Of a stretch of DNA of 64,000 bases, positions 9,594 to 20,710 are shown piece by piece. The translations under genes were made by a program, and so were the position numbers. This DNA is from Lamellibrachia columna (taxonomy: Eukaryota > Annelida > Polychaeta > Sabellida > Siboglinidae), in contig OY759267.1 in NCBI GenBank assembly GCA_963662155.1, positions 35,692,976 through 35,756,975 on the forward strand, in the 5' to 3' direction. The notes beneath the pieces are model-generated. The model did no database searches. It was not told where the DNA came from and saw nothing but the letters and a program-made list of their open reading frames with translations. Positions within the stretch are counted from its first letter, which is position 1. Each line of letters opens with the position of its first letter.

Positions 9594-9770
9594 ATGAGGG
9601 GAGGGGAGAGGTGGGGGAGGGGTTGGGGTGAGGAGGTGGAGAGGTAAGGGGAGGGGTGGGGGTGAGGAGGGGGAGAAGTGGAGTGTGGAGATAGACAGAC
9701 AGGGAGGGGAGGGTAGGGGGTGAGGGAGACACAGAGAAAGACAGAGAGAAAGACACAGGCAGGGAGGAGG
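9594..9770. repeat. G/A-rich tract with G-runs
   Basis: Purine-rich on the plus strand with many runs of 3-6 G, such as 'ggggaggggagaggtggggg' and 'aggggaggggtgggggtga'. It can form a G-quadruplex or triplex in principle. ORFs on the minus strand (Ser/Pro/Leu-rich) are compositional. Confidence 0.85.
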
Positions 9771-9869
9771 AGGTTATATTCTGGTTCGTACATGCATACT
9801 CACACACATGTTCGCACGTACACAAACTAAGACTTAGAAGAGATCAATCATGTGGTGCCACCTGGTACT

Positions 9870-10108
9870 GAGACATAATGGTTGATAGCTCGCGACAGAC
9901 GCAGGAGATGGGAGTGAGTCATGTATGGCGACCTGTCAGTTGACACCGTTCCATTGGTCGTTTCACCTGTCGCCTTGTCACCTGTTACTGCGGAGATGGT
10001 CACTTGGTCCTTTGACGATCCACCTCCCATGGTGGCGACATCTGTCGGATGGGCATGCATCGTTCTGGCAATGATGAAATGTTTTTGTTGTAGGTAGTTC
10101 TTTGATCT
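9870..10108 (-). CDS. possible serpin N-terminal exon
   Basis: Minus-strand acceptor 'ccgtggtttcag' near 10109 is followed by a leader and an ATG at 10060. The frame reads MHAHPTDVATMGGGSSKDQV ... SPYMTHSHLLRLSRAINHY. The end resembles the L-S-x-A-x-x-x-[FY] helix A start of serpins, and this lies directly upstream of the helix-B exon in the right orientation. The 3' boundary is unclear: candidate donors are 'TAT|gtctca' or 'TCA|gtacca' (phase 0, which the next exon needs), both weak. The frame runs on to a stop at 9848 if unspliced. Confidence 0.4.
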
Positions 10109-10109
10109 G

Positions 10110-10620
10110 AAACCACGGCATATATATATACACTGTTTATTACTATTTGACCTGATAACTATGATGATGAACACATAGACAACAACATTTGACATTCAGA
10201 AACATAGCCAAGATAATCCATCCTGGGGTCTGAAAGTGACATCTAACATCCAGCGTGCTGATGCAGCTATGGTCTAACACTGAACTGAAGTATCCATATA
10301 GGTCTCCACCATTAAAAAAACCTTGTGCTATCATATTTAAATGCTTTAAATTACATTACATGCCTCAGCATGTATACCTTACATTGCTACCCACCCCAGC
10401 TAGCTGCTCAACCCTGCCATTGTTTCAATGTCTGTGTGAGCTGATAAGACACGTGGACTGAGGGGAAGGTGGGGGCTTCACAAGGCAAATATCATCATCA
10501 ACTATACATAAAATGTCTTTGTTACTTTTGTTACTTTTACTAGGGACAGTGCCAAGAACTGCTAGTCTGAGTCTTCACTCTTACCCAGACCAGTTTCCAT
10601 AAAAGGCCACATTAAAAAAA
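10110..10620. other. no gene; one stray minisatellite unit
   Basis: 10447-10486 carries a single inverted copy of the 45-bp unit that forms the array at 22645-22925 ('cacgtggactgaggggaagg' ... 'gggcttcacaag'). Otherwise nothing recognisable. Confidence 0.7.
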
Positions 10621-11660
10621 TACAGTAGAACCCTCGATGTGGCCACCCGTTGTCATATTTACACCTCTGTAATCTGACCACTTTTTTTGTCACATGGGTG
10701 GCCTATTTAGAAGGACCTTACTGTGAATGTATTGCAAAAATAACTTGAATAAGAAAAAGTAGTTTTTATTTTTATGTATTTGTCTGGTAGTCACTGTGCT
10801 GACCACAAAAGAACTGCCAAGTTTACTGGACAACCTTGTCACTTTAACTGAGGTGACACTTGAAATAACATATTAGTGACTTGACAGTATTACAAAGTTG
10901 ATGACATTACCAAGTCACACAGTCCTACCTGAAGAATTCCATTATCCTGTTCCTGACTGTGCAGTCGGAAGATACAAACACTCCCTGCCAGCACTCTGCT
11001 GCGACATGACCAGCCTGGTGGCGCACTCTATGAACATGATCAGACATCATGTCACCTTGGGATCAAGCGTGACACTATGACCTGTCTTCTCAACATGAAT
11101 GATTCTCATGTTCCAGGCGACTTCATCCTGTGGCGATGGATTGACAGGTTTATCTAGGTAAATGCAGCCACTCCTATGAATTACAATGAACAGAGCTGAG
11201 AGATTGTTACAGAGGAACACTGCAGTTATATGATATTGTTACTGCCCTCATTAGTCATTACACACAAGTTTGATGCGCACTGGTGCACACAAACATTTCT
11301 AACTGAAACCAATAAACACTTTGCAATTTTATGGTCCACAATGACAAGACATTTTGTTAGGACACACAACTATAATTTCACCATGTACAGTGCTGCCTCA
11401 GAGTGAATATCGTACAAATTATGTTGAAATCACAAAAAGCAGGTTCACCAACAGAAGTTGTTAAGAAACCACAGAAGTCTCCCAACAGGCCACAAAAGTG
11501 ATGAGCTGTCAGCAGGTGTCACTGTATATGAAGTTTTTCTCACATGTAAATTAGGTATGGGGTCTAAATGCACTTGGTCAAATACAAAGAGTTTGTGGAA
11601 TGCACACAAATTATGTGCACAGCGGTATACATTCCCAGTGCGTCACATATAAACAGATAG
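10621..11660 (+). repeat. interspersed repeat family A, copy 1
   Basis: Starts at 'tacagtagaaccctcgatgt' (a terminus that resembles pogo/Tigger-type ends, CAGTAGAACC flanked by TA). It includes 'tgtattgcaaaaataacttg', 'tgccaagtttactggacaac' and the stretch encoding EEFHYPVPDCAVGRYKHSLP and [12 protein letters not shown]. The same series occurs at 13150-13640 (direct) and at 18930-20412 (inverted, interrupted). The three copies keep a similar reading frame over the CCDMTSLV stretch, but stops follow. No matching second terminus was found, so transposon class is unproven. Confidence 0.7.
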
Positions 11661-11669
11661 ACTGGGCAG

Positions 11670-12662
11670 CAGGGCTGGGTCCAATTATGTAATTGTAATT
11701 GATTACAGCAAAATCGTGTAATTGTAATTGTAATTGATTATGGTTTCAAAATGGTGCTGTAATTGTAATTGTTATATTTTGTATAATTGAAATTTTATTT
11801 CAATTACAATCAATTACAGTACGTTTCATATCACAAACTACCTGAACGAATTGTCAATAAAAATATAATTTAAGTCTCACACGAGTTGAAAATCAAGACT
11901 AATAATAACACCTGCTTATATATTTACATTTAAGTCTCAGTATTCACTGTCTGGTGGGTACTGGTCAGTGGTGCTAGTGGTGGGTAGCCTTAGCAATTAG
12001 CCTTTTCAGTAAGTTGGTAACAGCCAGGAAGCAATAAACAATGCACAGACATTCAGTGAAACATTGCAGAGTTAGCAAGCCAATTACACCCCTTGTGTTG
12101 TGGTGGGTTGGAGACAGGTCAGGTGGCAAGGACCATTTATATGGCCTCTCTTCCCATTCCCAACTCATACAAAGCAAAGGGCAGACCATTTAAGAATGTC
12201 AGCTTAGTGCAGGAGCTACAACCTCAAATTAACACATCAAACCCTATTATTAGTATTTTCCAAAGAAAAATTTAAGAAATGCGCACGGATAAATGTCTGC
12301 ATTGAAATATGTCCTGTAGGATTATGTCTGGATATTGCATTGTATTTTTATATAATACAAATATGTTTTAAACGGCTATCTTTTTATTTAATATAATTCA
12401 AAGTCACAATTCAACAAAAAGTACAAACATTACTGTTATATTTGTTTATCAATTGTGTACAAAATATTGAAATTCAGCAAAACGTGCAAAAATACATAAT
12501 TAACAAATGCTGAATATATATATTTGGTTCCGCATAATGTAATTGTAATTGAAACAGTGTAATTGTAATTGATTTGGAAAATTATGACTGTAATTGTAAT
12601 TGAAATAAAAAATTTAATGTAATTGTAATTGATATAATTTTGTGTAATTGGACCCAGCCCTG
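11670..12662. mobile_element. non-autonomous hAT element (MITE) with 8-bp TSD
   Basis: The element begins CAGGGCTGGGTCCAATTA (11670) and ends with the exact reverse complement (to 12662), an 18-bp perfect terminal inverted repeat. It is bounded by the 8-bp direct repeat ctgggcag at 11662-11669 and 12663-12670. An 8-bp target-site duplication with ends starting CAGGG is diagnostic of the hAT superfamily. Subterminal regions on both sides are packed with 'gtaattgtaattgatt' repeats, typical of hAT subterminal transposase-binding arrays. About 990 bp, with no transposase coding capacity, so it depends on an outside hAT transposase. Confidence 0.93.
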
Positions 12663-12678
12663 CTGGGCAGCTACTTAC

Positions 12679-12780
12679 TACAACATCCAAACTTTTCCAC
12701 TTCTCTTTATCTTCTCTTTCTTGTTCTTCTTTGCACTTTCTGGAAGAAACATCAAAGTTTGTTTTGAGCCTTGAAAGCAT
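12679..12780 (-). CDS. possible small first exon, unknown gene
   Basis: Minus-strand ATG at 12780, 34 open codons (MLSRLKTNFDVSSRKC, then KEEQEREDKEKWKSLDVV), then a perfect gtaagt donor at 12673-12678. The peptide is highly charged and probably helical; I do not recognise it. The hAT MITE sits only a few bases into the would-be intron. Homologous surroundings elsewhere were not seen, so this may be chance. Confidence 0.3.
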
Positions 12781-13149
12781 AAACTAACCCATTGTGATCA
12801 TGTCATTGGAGGTCGATGCTGTTTTTTTTAAAGAAAACACATTGACACATCACGTGTCTGAGCTATGGCATTTCTTTCTACTACATAAATAGTTCAGATT
12901 GTGTTACTCCAGTGCTCTTGGCTTAAGCCTTTTCACTCCCTGGTGGAGCATAAACCATTAACGACTCCTTTCTACCAGACATTGTTTTGGGCTTGCATTT
13001 TCCAGTTTTTCCCTATTGCCCTGAGGGTTCCGTTACTCAGCTATATTTAATTCATCAAATAAATAAAATTTGTGTTGTGCTTATGCAATGAGTGAAGTGT
13101 ATGCAAAAAGACAAACACAAAATGTAGCAAATTAATCTCTAGGTCTCAA
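12781..13149. other. no gene seen
   Basis: Unique AT-rich DNA without recognisable motifs. Confidence 0.5.
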
Positions 13150-13640
13150 CAACTATTTACTGAGTATGTATTGCAAAAATAACTCAAATGAGGACAAGTA
13201 GTTTTTATTCTTATTTAGTTGTCTGGTAGTTGCTGCAACATTTCTATTAAATCTGAACTACATTATAGGTGACAAATTACAGAAGGGTCCATGCACTGTG
13301 TTAACCACAAAAGAAATGCCAAGTTTACTGGACAACCATGTCAGTATATCTGAGGTGGCACTTGAAATGACAGACTAGTGAGTTGACTGTATTACGAAGT
13401 TGATGACATTACCAAGTCACACAGTCTTACCTGAAGAATTCCCTTCAGGTCCTGCACCAGAAAGAGCAGACGGAAGACACAAGCATGCCTTGCTAATGCT
13501 TTGCTGTGACTTCCCCAGCCTGCTGGTGTACTCTGAGCACACGATCACACATCATATTACCTTGGTATCCAGCATGAGATTATCTCCTGTTGTCATGGGC
13601 CAAAACATCCAACACCCGTATGAATAGGGTGGACCTGACG
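13150..13640 (+). repeat. interspersed repeat family A, copy 2
   Basis: Shares 'tgtattgcaaaaataactc', 'tgccaagtttactggacaac', 'tgatgacattaccaagtcac' and the stretch reading MTLPSHTVLPEEF ... LCCDFPSLLVYSEH with copies 1 and 3. It is truncated at both ends relative to copy 1. The retained reading frame (13400-13627) diverges in sequence but keeps Cys-Cys-Asp, which hints that the family once coded for protein. Confidence 0.7.
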
Positions 13641-14030
13641 AATACACCAATTACCATGTGTGTTTACAGAAACTTAATATTTCTAATACCTCCATAATTT
13701 TACGCTTTTGTTATTGAACTTTACTTGCATATTACACAGACAACACCTATTCAAAGCTATGCAAATATTATGTAACATACTCATTACAAATTTAGTTAAA
13801 AGTCAGTTTAAAATATACCTAAAATTGTTATATCATGTCAATTAACTAAGTATATGTCTGGGATTAAACTCCATAAAATTAATAAGTTTACTTTTAAATT
13901 AAAGTAGATATAGTGACAAATGTTTTAATGGAATTTTTCATAAAATCTTTTCATTATCATTGTCATGTCGTTAGTTGCATCAAAAATGATTACATAATAT
14001 CTGTTGAAAATGGATTAATGAATAATGTGA
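13641..14030. other. AT-rich, no gene
   Basis: No recognisable coding, repeat or RNA feature. Confidence 0.5.
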
Positions 14031-14167
14031 CATCTGAAACTTATCGAATATTACCTTTCAAATGATACCACACTTGTCCCATTTCAACCAGTTTCTAAAA
14101 ATGACATGTTGGTTTACCTGAACGTGGAACTGCCCTAATGTATTATTAACTTTACAATGTAACAAAC

Positions 14168-14245
14168 ACTGTGGGGTGATGTGGCTTTGTGGCAGAGTGT
14201 CGATTGAGGGGACCGGGGTTCGGAACTACCAGCTGCCATTTCAAA
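14168..14245 (+). mobile_element. tRNA-derived SINE-like unit, copy 1
   Basis: 'gatgtggctttgtggcagag' fits a degenerate pol III A box and 'ccggggttcggaact' a B box (GGTTCRANNCC-like) about 35 bp downstream. This is the spacing of a tRNA-derived promoter. No cloverleaf is preserved, so it is not a functional tRNA gene. Confidence 0.5.
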
Positions 14246-15154
14246 ATATGGACAATTTTGTTCATTTTTCAGGGGAAGTAAACTAAAAGATCCTACACAT
14301 CCTGAAAAAAAACGGGCCATGGACTCACTGGTGATCTCATTCTCGAAACTACCATTGACGTAAAAATCCTTACAAGATTAATGGACTGCCAATTATCGAA
14401 GTAGAAGTGGGCGATATAAAGGGATTTCAAATACACATCCTCAAAATATAATAGTTTTACTTATTGTTGTACTGTTCGCAAGGCTGAAGTCATAGTTGTG
14501 TCATCAGTTAAACTTCCACATGACTACAAACATGAATACGTACATATTCAAGTCAAGCCATTTTCATACCTGACAAGTTTTATCCACTTGTTTACTTGTC
14601 GTTCCCTGGCGGAAAGATTGTGAACCTTTTCTGGACGATGCTATTTGCACAGACGGACTCGGCAAATGTAATATGGGTTACAAATACTTTGCCTTTATAT
14701 AAATATCATGAGTGGGTGTACGGGTGGCGTATCTATGACTTTGTAAACTATGTAGCGGCGCAACGAAAAAAATCGGCCATGCGGCATGTCCAATTGGCCC
14801 CCCTAAATATGCCACTGCAATAATTTTGTCGAAACTAAAGTTGTAAATTAAAAACTCACTATTTATTTAACAAGATTTGGCAAGATTGCCATTCCAAAAC
14901 TGTGCTGAAACTTTAGCTAAACCGTTACTCCTAATATTCACGGAATCATTGTCTAGTGGTGTAGTACCATTAGATTGGAAATTGTAAAAAATCGCCATCT
15001 AGCGGAACTTTATATACCTATTAATGTGACATCTGAAACTGGAATACTACCTTTCAAATGATACTACACTTGTCCCATTTGAACCAATTTCTAAAAATTA
15101 CATATTGGCTTACCTGAACGTGAACTGCCTTAACTTTTCAATGTAATGAACACT

Positions 15155-15245
15155 GTGGGGAGATGTGGCTGTGTGGCAGAGACCCCCAGAGACAGTGTCA
15201 GACTGTCGATCGAGAGGACTGGGGTTCGGGACTATACCAGCTGTC
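15155..15245 (+). mobile_element. tRNA-derived SINE-like unit, copy 2
   Basis: Paralogue of the 14168 unit within the segmental duplication. It has a slightly longer arm ('cagactgtcgatcgagagga') and the same B-box-like 'ctggggttcgggact'. This copy looks more tRNA-like (anticodon-arm region retained), so copy 1 probably lost bases. Confidence 0.5.
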
Positions 15246-15867
15246 ATTTAAAAATTTTGACAATTTTGTTTGTTTGTTCAGGGGAGGAAAACTAAAAGAT
15301 CCTACACATCCTGAAAAAAAACATGTCACGGACTCACTGGTGATCTCATTCTCGAAACTACCATTGACGTAGAAATCCTGACAAAATTAATGGACTGCCA
15401 ATTATCGAAGTAGAAGTGGGCGATATAAAGGGATTTCAAATACACATCCTCAAAATATAATAGTTTTACTTATTGTTGTACTGTTCGCAAGGCTGAAGTC
15501 ATAGTTGTGTCATCAGTTAAACTTCCACGTGACTACAAACATGAATACGTACATATTCAAGCCTGCCATTTTCATACCTGACAAGTTTTATCCACTTGTT
15601 TACTTGTCGAACGTTCGCCTGGCGGAAAGATGGTGAACCTTTCTTGGATGATGTTATTTGCACAGCCGGACTCGGTTACAAAGACGATGCATTTATATAA
15701 AATTCATGAGTGGGTGTGCCGGTGGCGTATCTAGGTCTTTGTAAACTATGTAAAAACAGCCAGGCGGCATTTCCAATTGGCCCCCCATATATAAAATGTG
15801 CCACTGCAATAATTTTATCGAAACTACCTAGTTGTAAATTCAAAACCTACTATTTATTTAACGAGAT

Positions 15868-17335
15868 TTGCCATTCCAAAACTGTGCTGAAACTTTAGCT
15901 ATACCGTTGTTTTTAATATACACGGAATCATTGTCTAGTGGTGTAGTACCATTAGATTGGAAATTGGCTAACATTTCTCCAATTTATAAGAAGGGATCCC
16001 GGTCTATGGCTGGTAATTATAGACCAGTGAGTTTAATTTGTCTAGCCAGTAAACAGATGGAATCTTGTGTGAAGGATGCAATGTTAAAACATTTATTAGA
16101 AAACAATTACAATACCCGAGACCAACATGGTTTTACAAAGAGTTGTTCTTGCCTAACAAATTTATTAGAAACTTTTGAAAGTTGGACAGAAGATGTGGAT
16201 CAGGGAGATAGCGTTGATGCTATTTTGCTGGATTTTCAAAAAGCATTTGACAAAGTCCCGAAAAAGAGGTTGTTGCAGAAACTATCTGCCTATGGAATAT
16301 GAGGTAAAATTTTTGAATGGATAGCTGATTTTCTATCAGATAGAAAAGTGCGAATTATGGTAAGAAGTAAATATTCTGAATGGTTTGATGTCATTAGTGG
16401 TGTTCCACAAGGATCAGTATTGGGACCTATTCTCTTTTTAATTATATACCAGAGAGAGTATATAGTAATGTAAAAATGTTTGCTGACGACACCAAAATAT
16501 TCAGAACATTAAAAAACAAATCTGACTGTGAAATCTTACAGGCTGATTTAATTAACTTATAAGTGAGTGGAGTAATAGAGGGTGCCAAACGTTCAACACT
16601 AGTAAATGTAAAAGGATGCACATAGGCAAAGACAATCCAAAATTCGAGTACATCATGACAACCGAAAATAGTAATATTGTTTTAGCAGAAGCAATTCAAG
16701 AGAAGGATCTAGGTGTCTGGATTTCAAATAATTTGAAATGGGAGAAACAAGTTGTTGCAGCAACCCAACAAGCTATGGTGGTTTTGCGTTCTGTTAAGAG
16801 AGTGTTTATTCACTTTGACAGAGAAATGTTCAACATTGTTTATAATACATATATTAGACCACATCTAGAGTATTGCATACAGGTGAGGTCACCTTATTAT
16901 GCAAAATATATTTTAATGCTCGAGAAAGTGTAACACAGGGCAACAAAACTGGTAATAGGATTAAAGGAATTTACATGTGAGGAAAGATTAACAGAACTAA
17001 TACATCATAGACTTGAAGAACGGAGATTATGAGGAGATTTATTTGAAACTTTTAAGTTGTTAACTATGAAAGAGAACATAGACCCAGATCAGTTTTTTAA
17101 CATTAATGTAAATAATCTCAGAGGCCACAGTAAACAATTAAACAAACAACAATGTATGAAGCTATGCAGATGCCGATTTTTCAGTCAAAGGGTGCTGAAT
17201 GTACGGAATGTCCTTGTCCAACGATATTATATCTGCACCATCTACTAACATTTTAAAAAACAGAATAGATAAAACTGGATCAAAATATGGGCAAACTATA
17301 AAAGGCTTATCTCTAGCCTTACAAATGCTCATTAT
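15868..17335 (+). mobile_element. CR1-like LINE copy 2, inactive
   Basis: Plus-strand RT. Seen in order are PLDWKLANISPIYKKGS, AGNYRPVSLICLASK, DQHGFTKSCSCLTNLLETF and ILLDFQKAFDKVPKKRLLQK, followed by an in-frame TGA at 16300. Next come ADFLSDRKVRIM, GVPQGSVLGPILFL, a frameshift, KMFADDTKIF and the thumb IVYNTYIRPHLEYCIQV. A stop at 16931, HRATKLVIGLKEF and SNDIISAPSTNILKNRIDK complete the C-terminus. The endonuclease domain is absent. At least two stops and three frame changes show it is dead. It is more distant from copies 1, 3 and 4 than they are from one another. Confidence 0.92.
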
Positions 17336-17344
17336 GTGTAAATG

Positions 17345-18920
17345 TAAGTGTAAGACTACAAGTTCCAGATGGCAAGTGGACAAGGAAGCCATTGACTTGT
17401 CGAGAGTCCAACAATTTTATCATCTATGATAAGCTAGTGCCCTTAGCATCAACACAATCATTTGATAGTTTGTTCCATTAATTTATCAGCATCTGTGAGA
17501 ATGAGTCCTGTCTCATGTCCAACCTACACTGTTTCTTAACTAATGCTGCTTTGTGTATTCTAGTTCTACTGCCTCCTATAAGTTTGAAAAACATTTTCCT
17601 ATCAATATCCACAATATCCTCACTATCTATGTTATATTTGGTCTCCTCTTAGTCTCCTGGTCTCTAGTATTGTCAAACCACATTCTAATAAGTGGCTTTC
17701 ATAACTAAGGTCTCTCAATTCTGGATTCATTTTAGTTGCTCTTTGTCGTATTCTTTCTAGCTTGTCTATGTTCTTCTTACAATACGGCCTCCATGCTTGT
17801 ATACAATATTCACATGCAGCCCAACTATCACTTTGTACAGGTGTACAATTAGCTGTATCTCCTTATATGTAATAGTTCTCCTAATTGGCCCTAGAATTGT
17901 ATTACTCTTTGAAGCAGCATTCCCACATTGCTCTGAAACTTTCACGACAGCACTATATGTTACTCTAATTAACGTTTCTAATAATTTACAACTGATGTTA
18001 AACTCACTGGTCTCTAATTGTCTTGTTCTTTGATCCCTTCTTAAATAGTGATATAATGCTCGCTTATTTCCATTCTCAGTGAACTATTCCATCTTCTAGC
18101 AACAAGTTAAACACTTTTGCAAGTGGTGTACTGATTTTCTCTACAATTTCCTTAAGTAGTTTTGGTAGTATTCGATCAACTACAGATTATTTATAATCTT
18201 TCATCTTCTTAATTTTCTTTGCTATAATTTCATGAATGATAAATAACTGCCGTAAATGATATAATTTATTGCTGGAACTGGAAGTGAGCTGATATCTTCA
18301 GTGGTAAAGACTAAGCTGAAATACTCATTCAGAACCTCTGTCATTTGAAACCTGTTTACACTATTTTTCTAATAGCCTCTTTTGACAAGTGTTTCTTTCT
18401 ACACCGTTTTCCTTGTTTTTGGAACAAATTTATCGATGATACTCTCAATTTCATATTTTAGAATATTCCAACATTCAATTGCAGCCTTATTCATCAGCAT
18501 GTTATTCCAATCTAGCTTTGCTAAGTATTTTCTCATATCTTTGTAGTTACCTTTGTGGAAGTTTCTCTTGTACGTTTTCTTATTTTTACTTTCTGATTTT
18601 ACATTGATGTCAAAATGTATTTGATTATGGTCACTGTTTCCCAATGGTTCATGTATTTTTACATTGTCCACTAATTCTTTTTGTGTTGACAAAGCTATAT
18701 CTAATACATTTTCTCCCCTGGTTGGTTCTAGCACGTGCTGAGTAAGAAAGCTATCCTGGATTAAAAATAGAAATGGTTGGTCCTCACTCCCTGTGCTCTC
18801 TAGAGAATTCTATTGTATGTGTCCATGGTTAAAATCTACCATTATGATACATTCCCCTTTACTAACTTCCTTTATAGCGGTTTTTATTGTTGTGTTGTCC
18901 TGTTGGGAGACTTCTGTGGT
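17345..18920 (-). mobile_element. CR1-like LINE copy 3, with internal deletion
   Basis: On the minus strand the order is: endonuclease C-terminal part (CIIMVDFNHGHIQ near 18830, where the family has GDFN; then LEPTRGENVLDIALS and EPLGNSDHNQIHFDI with the SDH motif), RT start (LPKLLKEIVEKISTPLAKVF near 18130), then an abrupt jump near 17975 straight to the thumb and C-terminus. The palm with its catalytic ADD motif has been deleted. The 3' UTR (17345-17430) matches copies 1 and 4. Confidence 0.88.
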
Positions 18921-18929
18921 TTCTTAACA

Positions 18930-20412
18930 ACTTCTACTGAAGAACCTGCTTTTTGGAGTTTAAACATAATTTGTAAGACATTCACTTTGAGGCAGCACTG
19001 TGCATGGTGAAATTATAGTCATGTGTCCTGACAAAATGCCTTGTCATTGTGGAGCATAAAGTTCCAAAGTGTTTATTGGTTTCAATTAGAAATGTTAGTG
19101 TGCATTAGACTTGTGTGTAATGACTACTGAGGGCAGTAACAATATCATATAACTGCAGCGCTATGCTAGGAACTTGGAAGTTTTGTTCCTCTGTGACAAT
19201 GTCTCAGCTCTGTTCATTGTAATCCATAGGAGTGGCTACATTAACCTGGATAAACCTGTCAGGATAAACCTGTCAATCCATCGCCACATGATGAAATCAT
19301 CTGGATAATGAGAATCATCCCATGTTGTGTTAACAGGACATTGTATCATGCTTGATCCTAAGGTGACAGGATGTCTGATTTTGTTCATAAAGTGCACCAC
19401 CAGGCTGGTCATGTCGCAGCAGAGCGCTGACAAGGAGTGTTTGACAGCACAGTCAGGACCAGGATAATGGAATTCTTCAGGTAGGACTGTGTGACTTTAA
19501 CAAGATTTAACAAGATTGCCATCCCAAACAACAAGTTCCAGATGGCAAGTGGACAAGGAAGTCATTGGCTTATCGAAAGTCCAACAATTTTCTCATATAT
19601 GTGTAGCCCGCCCTTATCAAATATCTGTCAATTCTATATTTAAACATATTCACACTACTAGCATTAACACAATCATTTGGCAGTTTGTTCCATTCATTTA
19701 TCACCCTCTGTGAGAAAGAGTACTTTCTCATGTCCAACCTACACTGCTCCTTAACTAACGCTTTTTGTGTCCTCTTGTTCTACTGCCTTCTTTAAGTTTG
19801 AAGAACATATTCCTATCAATATCCTCATAACCGTTCACTATTTTAAACACTTCTATTTGGTCTCCTCTTAGTCTCCTGGTCTCTAGTGGTGTCAATCCAC
19901 ATTGTAATAAGCGACTTTCGTAACTAAGGTCTCTCAATTCTGGAATCATTTTAGTTGTGTCTTCCAACTGCACCGTCAGGACCAGCATAATGACATTCAT
20001 CAGGTAGGCCTGTGTGACTTGGTAATGTCATCAACTTTGTAATACTGTCAACTCACTAATATGTTATTTCAAGTGCCACCTCAGTTAAACTGACATGGTT
20101 GTCCAGTAAACATGGCATTTCTTTGTGGTCAACACAGTGGACCCTTCTGTAGCTTCACATCGATAATGTAATTTAGTTTTAATAGAAATGTTGCAGCAAC
20201 TACCAGACAAATACATAAAAATGACTTGTCCTTATTCAAGTTACTTTTGCAATACATTCACAGTAGAGTCCCTCTAAATAGGCCACCCATGTGACCAAGA
20301 TAAAGTGGTCAGATTACAGAGGTGTAGATATGACAAAAACACACTGTCAGAGGTGGTCATTTCTGAGGGGTGGCTGTTTCCAATGGGTGGCCACATGGAG
20401 GGGTTCTACTAT
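18930..20412 (-). repeat. interspersed repeat family A, copy 3, split by a LINE
   Basis: Inverted relative to copy 1 and colinear with 10621-11500. The terminus 'tatagtagaacccctccatg' is at 20412 reading down, the CCDMTSLV stretch lies at about 19330-19440, and 'gttgttaagaaaccacagaagt' is near 18920. That last string also occurs at 11457 in copy 1, so both copies share this junction. The element is interrupted by CR1 copy 4 at 19498-19963. Confidence 0.8.
19498..19963 (-). mobile_element. short 5'-truncated CR1-like LINE copy 4
   Basis: Only the C-terminal coding part (ELRDLSYESRLLQCGLTPLE) and 3' UTR remain. The 3' end is a tandem 10-mer, read on the plus strand as 'tttaacaagatttaacaaga'. 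This is the kind of short-repeat tail CR1 elements carry instead of poly(A). It is flanked by two imperfect copies of a ~57-bp host segment ending 'ctgtgtgactt' (19441-19497 and 19964-20020). Confidence 0.88.
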
Positions 20413-20710
20413 ATTTTTTTATTGTAACAGGCGTGGTTACTGAACAATTAGTCATTTATAATTGCCCCACCAATAACCCCACCGGTCACCCAGCAAAGGT
20501 CATGCAAGGATACCAGAGGAGCACAGGGTTGATGGTGCCATTACTTGCCACCATTTGGCAGCACCCTGGGTAATCTATAGATAATCTAGTTACTTAGTTA
20601 TTATTATTATTATATATGACTATTTATCTTATGGTTAATCACATTTACTGTATAGGGGTTGCTGGTCATGCTACTAATAATTAAGTTGTTTAAAAATAAA
20701 ATTTACACAA

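Larger units (their letters stand above)
14031..15963. repeat. ~0.99-kb tandem segmental duplication
   Basis: 14031-14985 and 15021-15963 are colinear, about 985 bp apart. Shared landmarks include 'cctttcaaatgatac', 'gaagtagaagtgggcgatat', 'gttcgcaaggctgaagtc' and the LINE fragment 'attccaaaactgtgctgaaa'. The second copy continues into a longer CR1 element. The first breaks off inside it at 14985. Confidence 0.9.

Noticed and set aside
9548..9825. Ser/Pro-rich minus-strand ORFs
   Set aside because: Composition of the G/A-rich tract, not protein-like.
14168..14245. Functional tRNA gene
   Set aside because: Only A- and B-box-like sequences remain; acceptor and anticodon stems do not pair.
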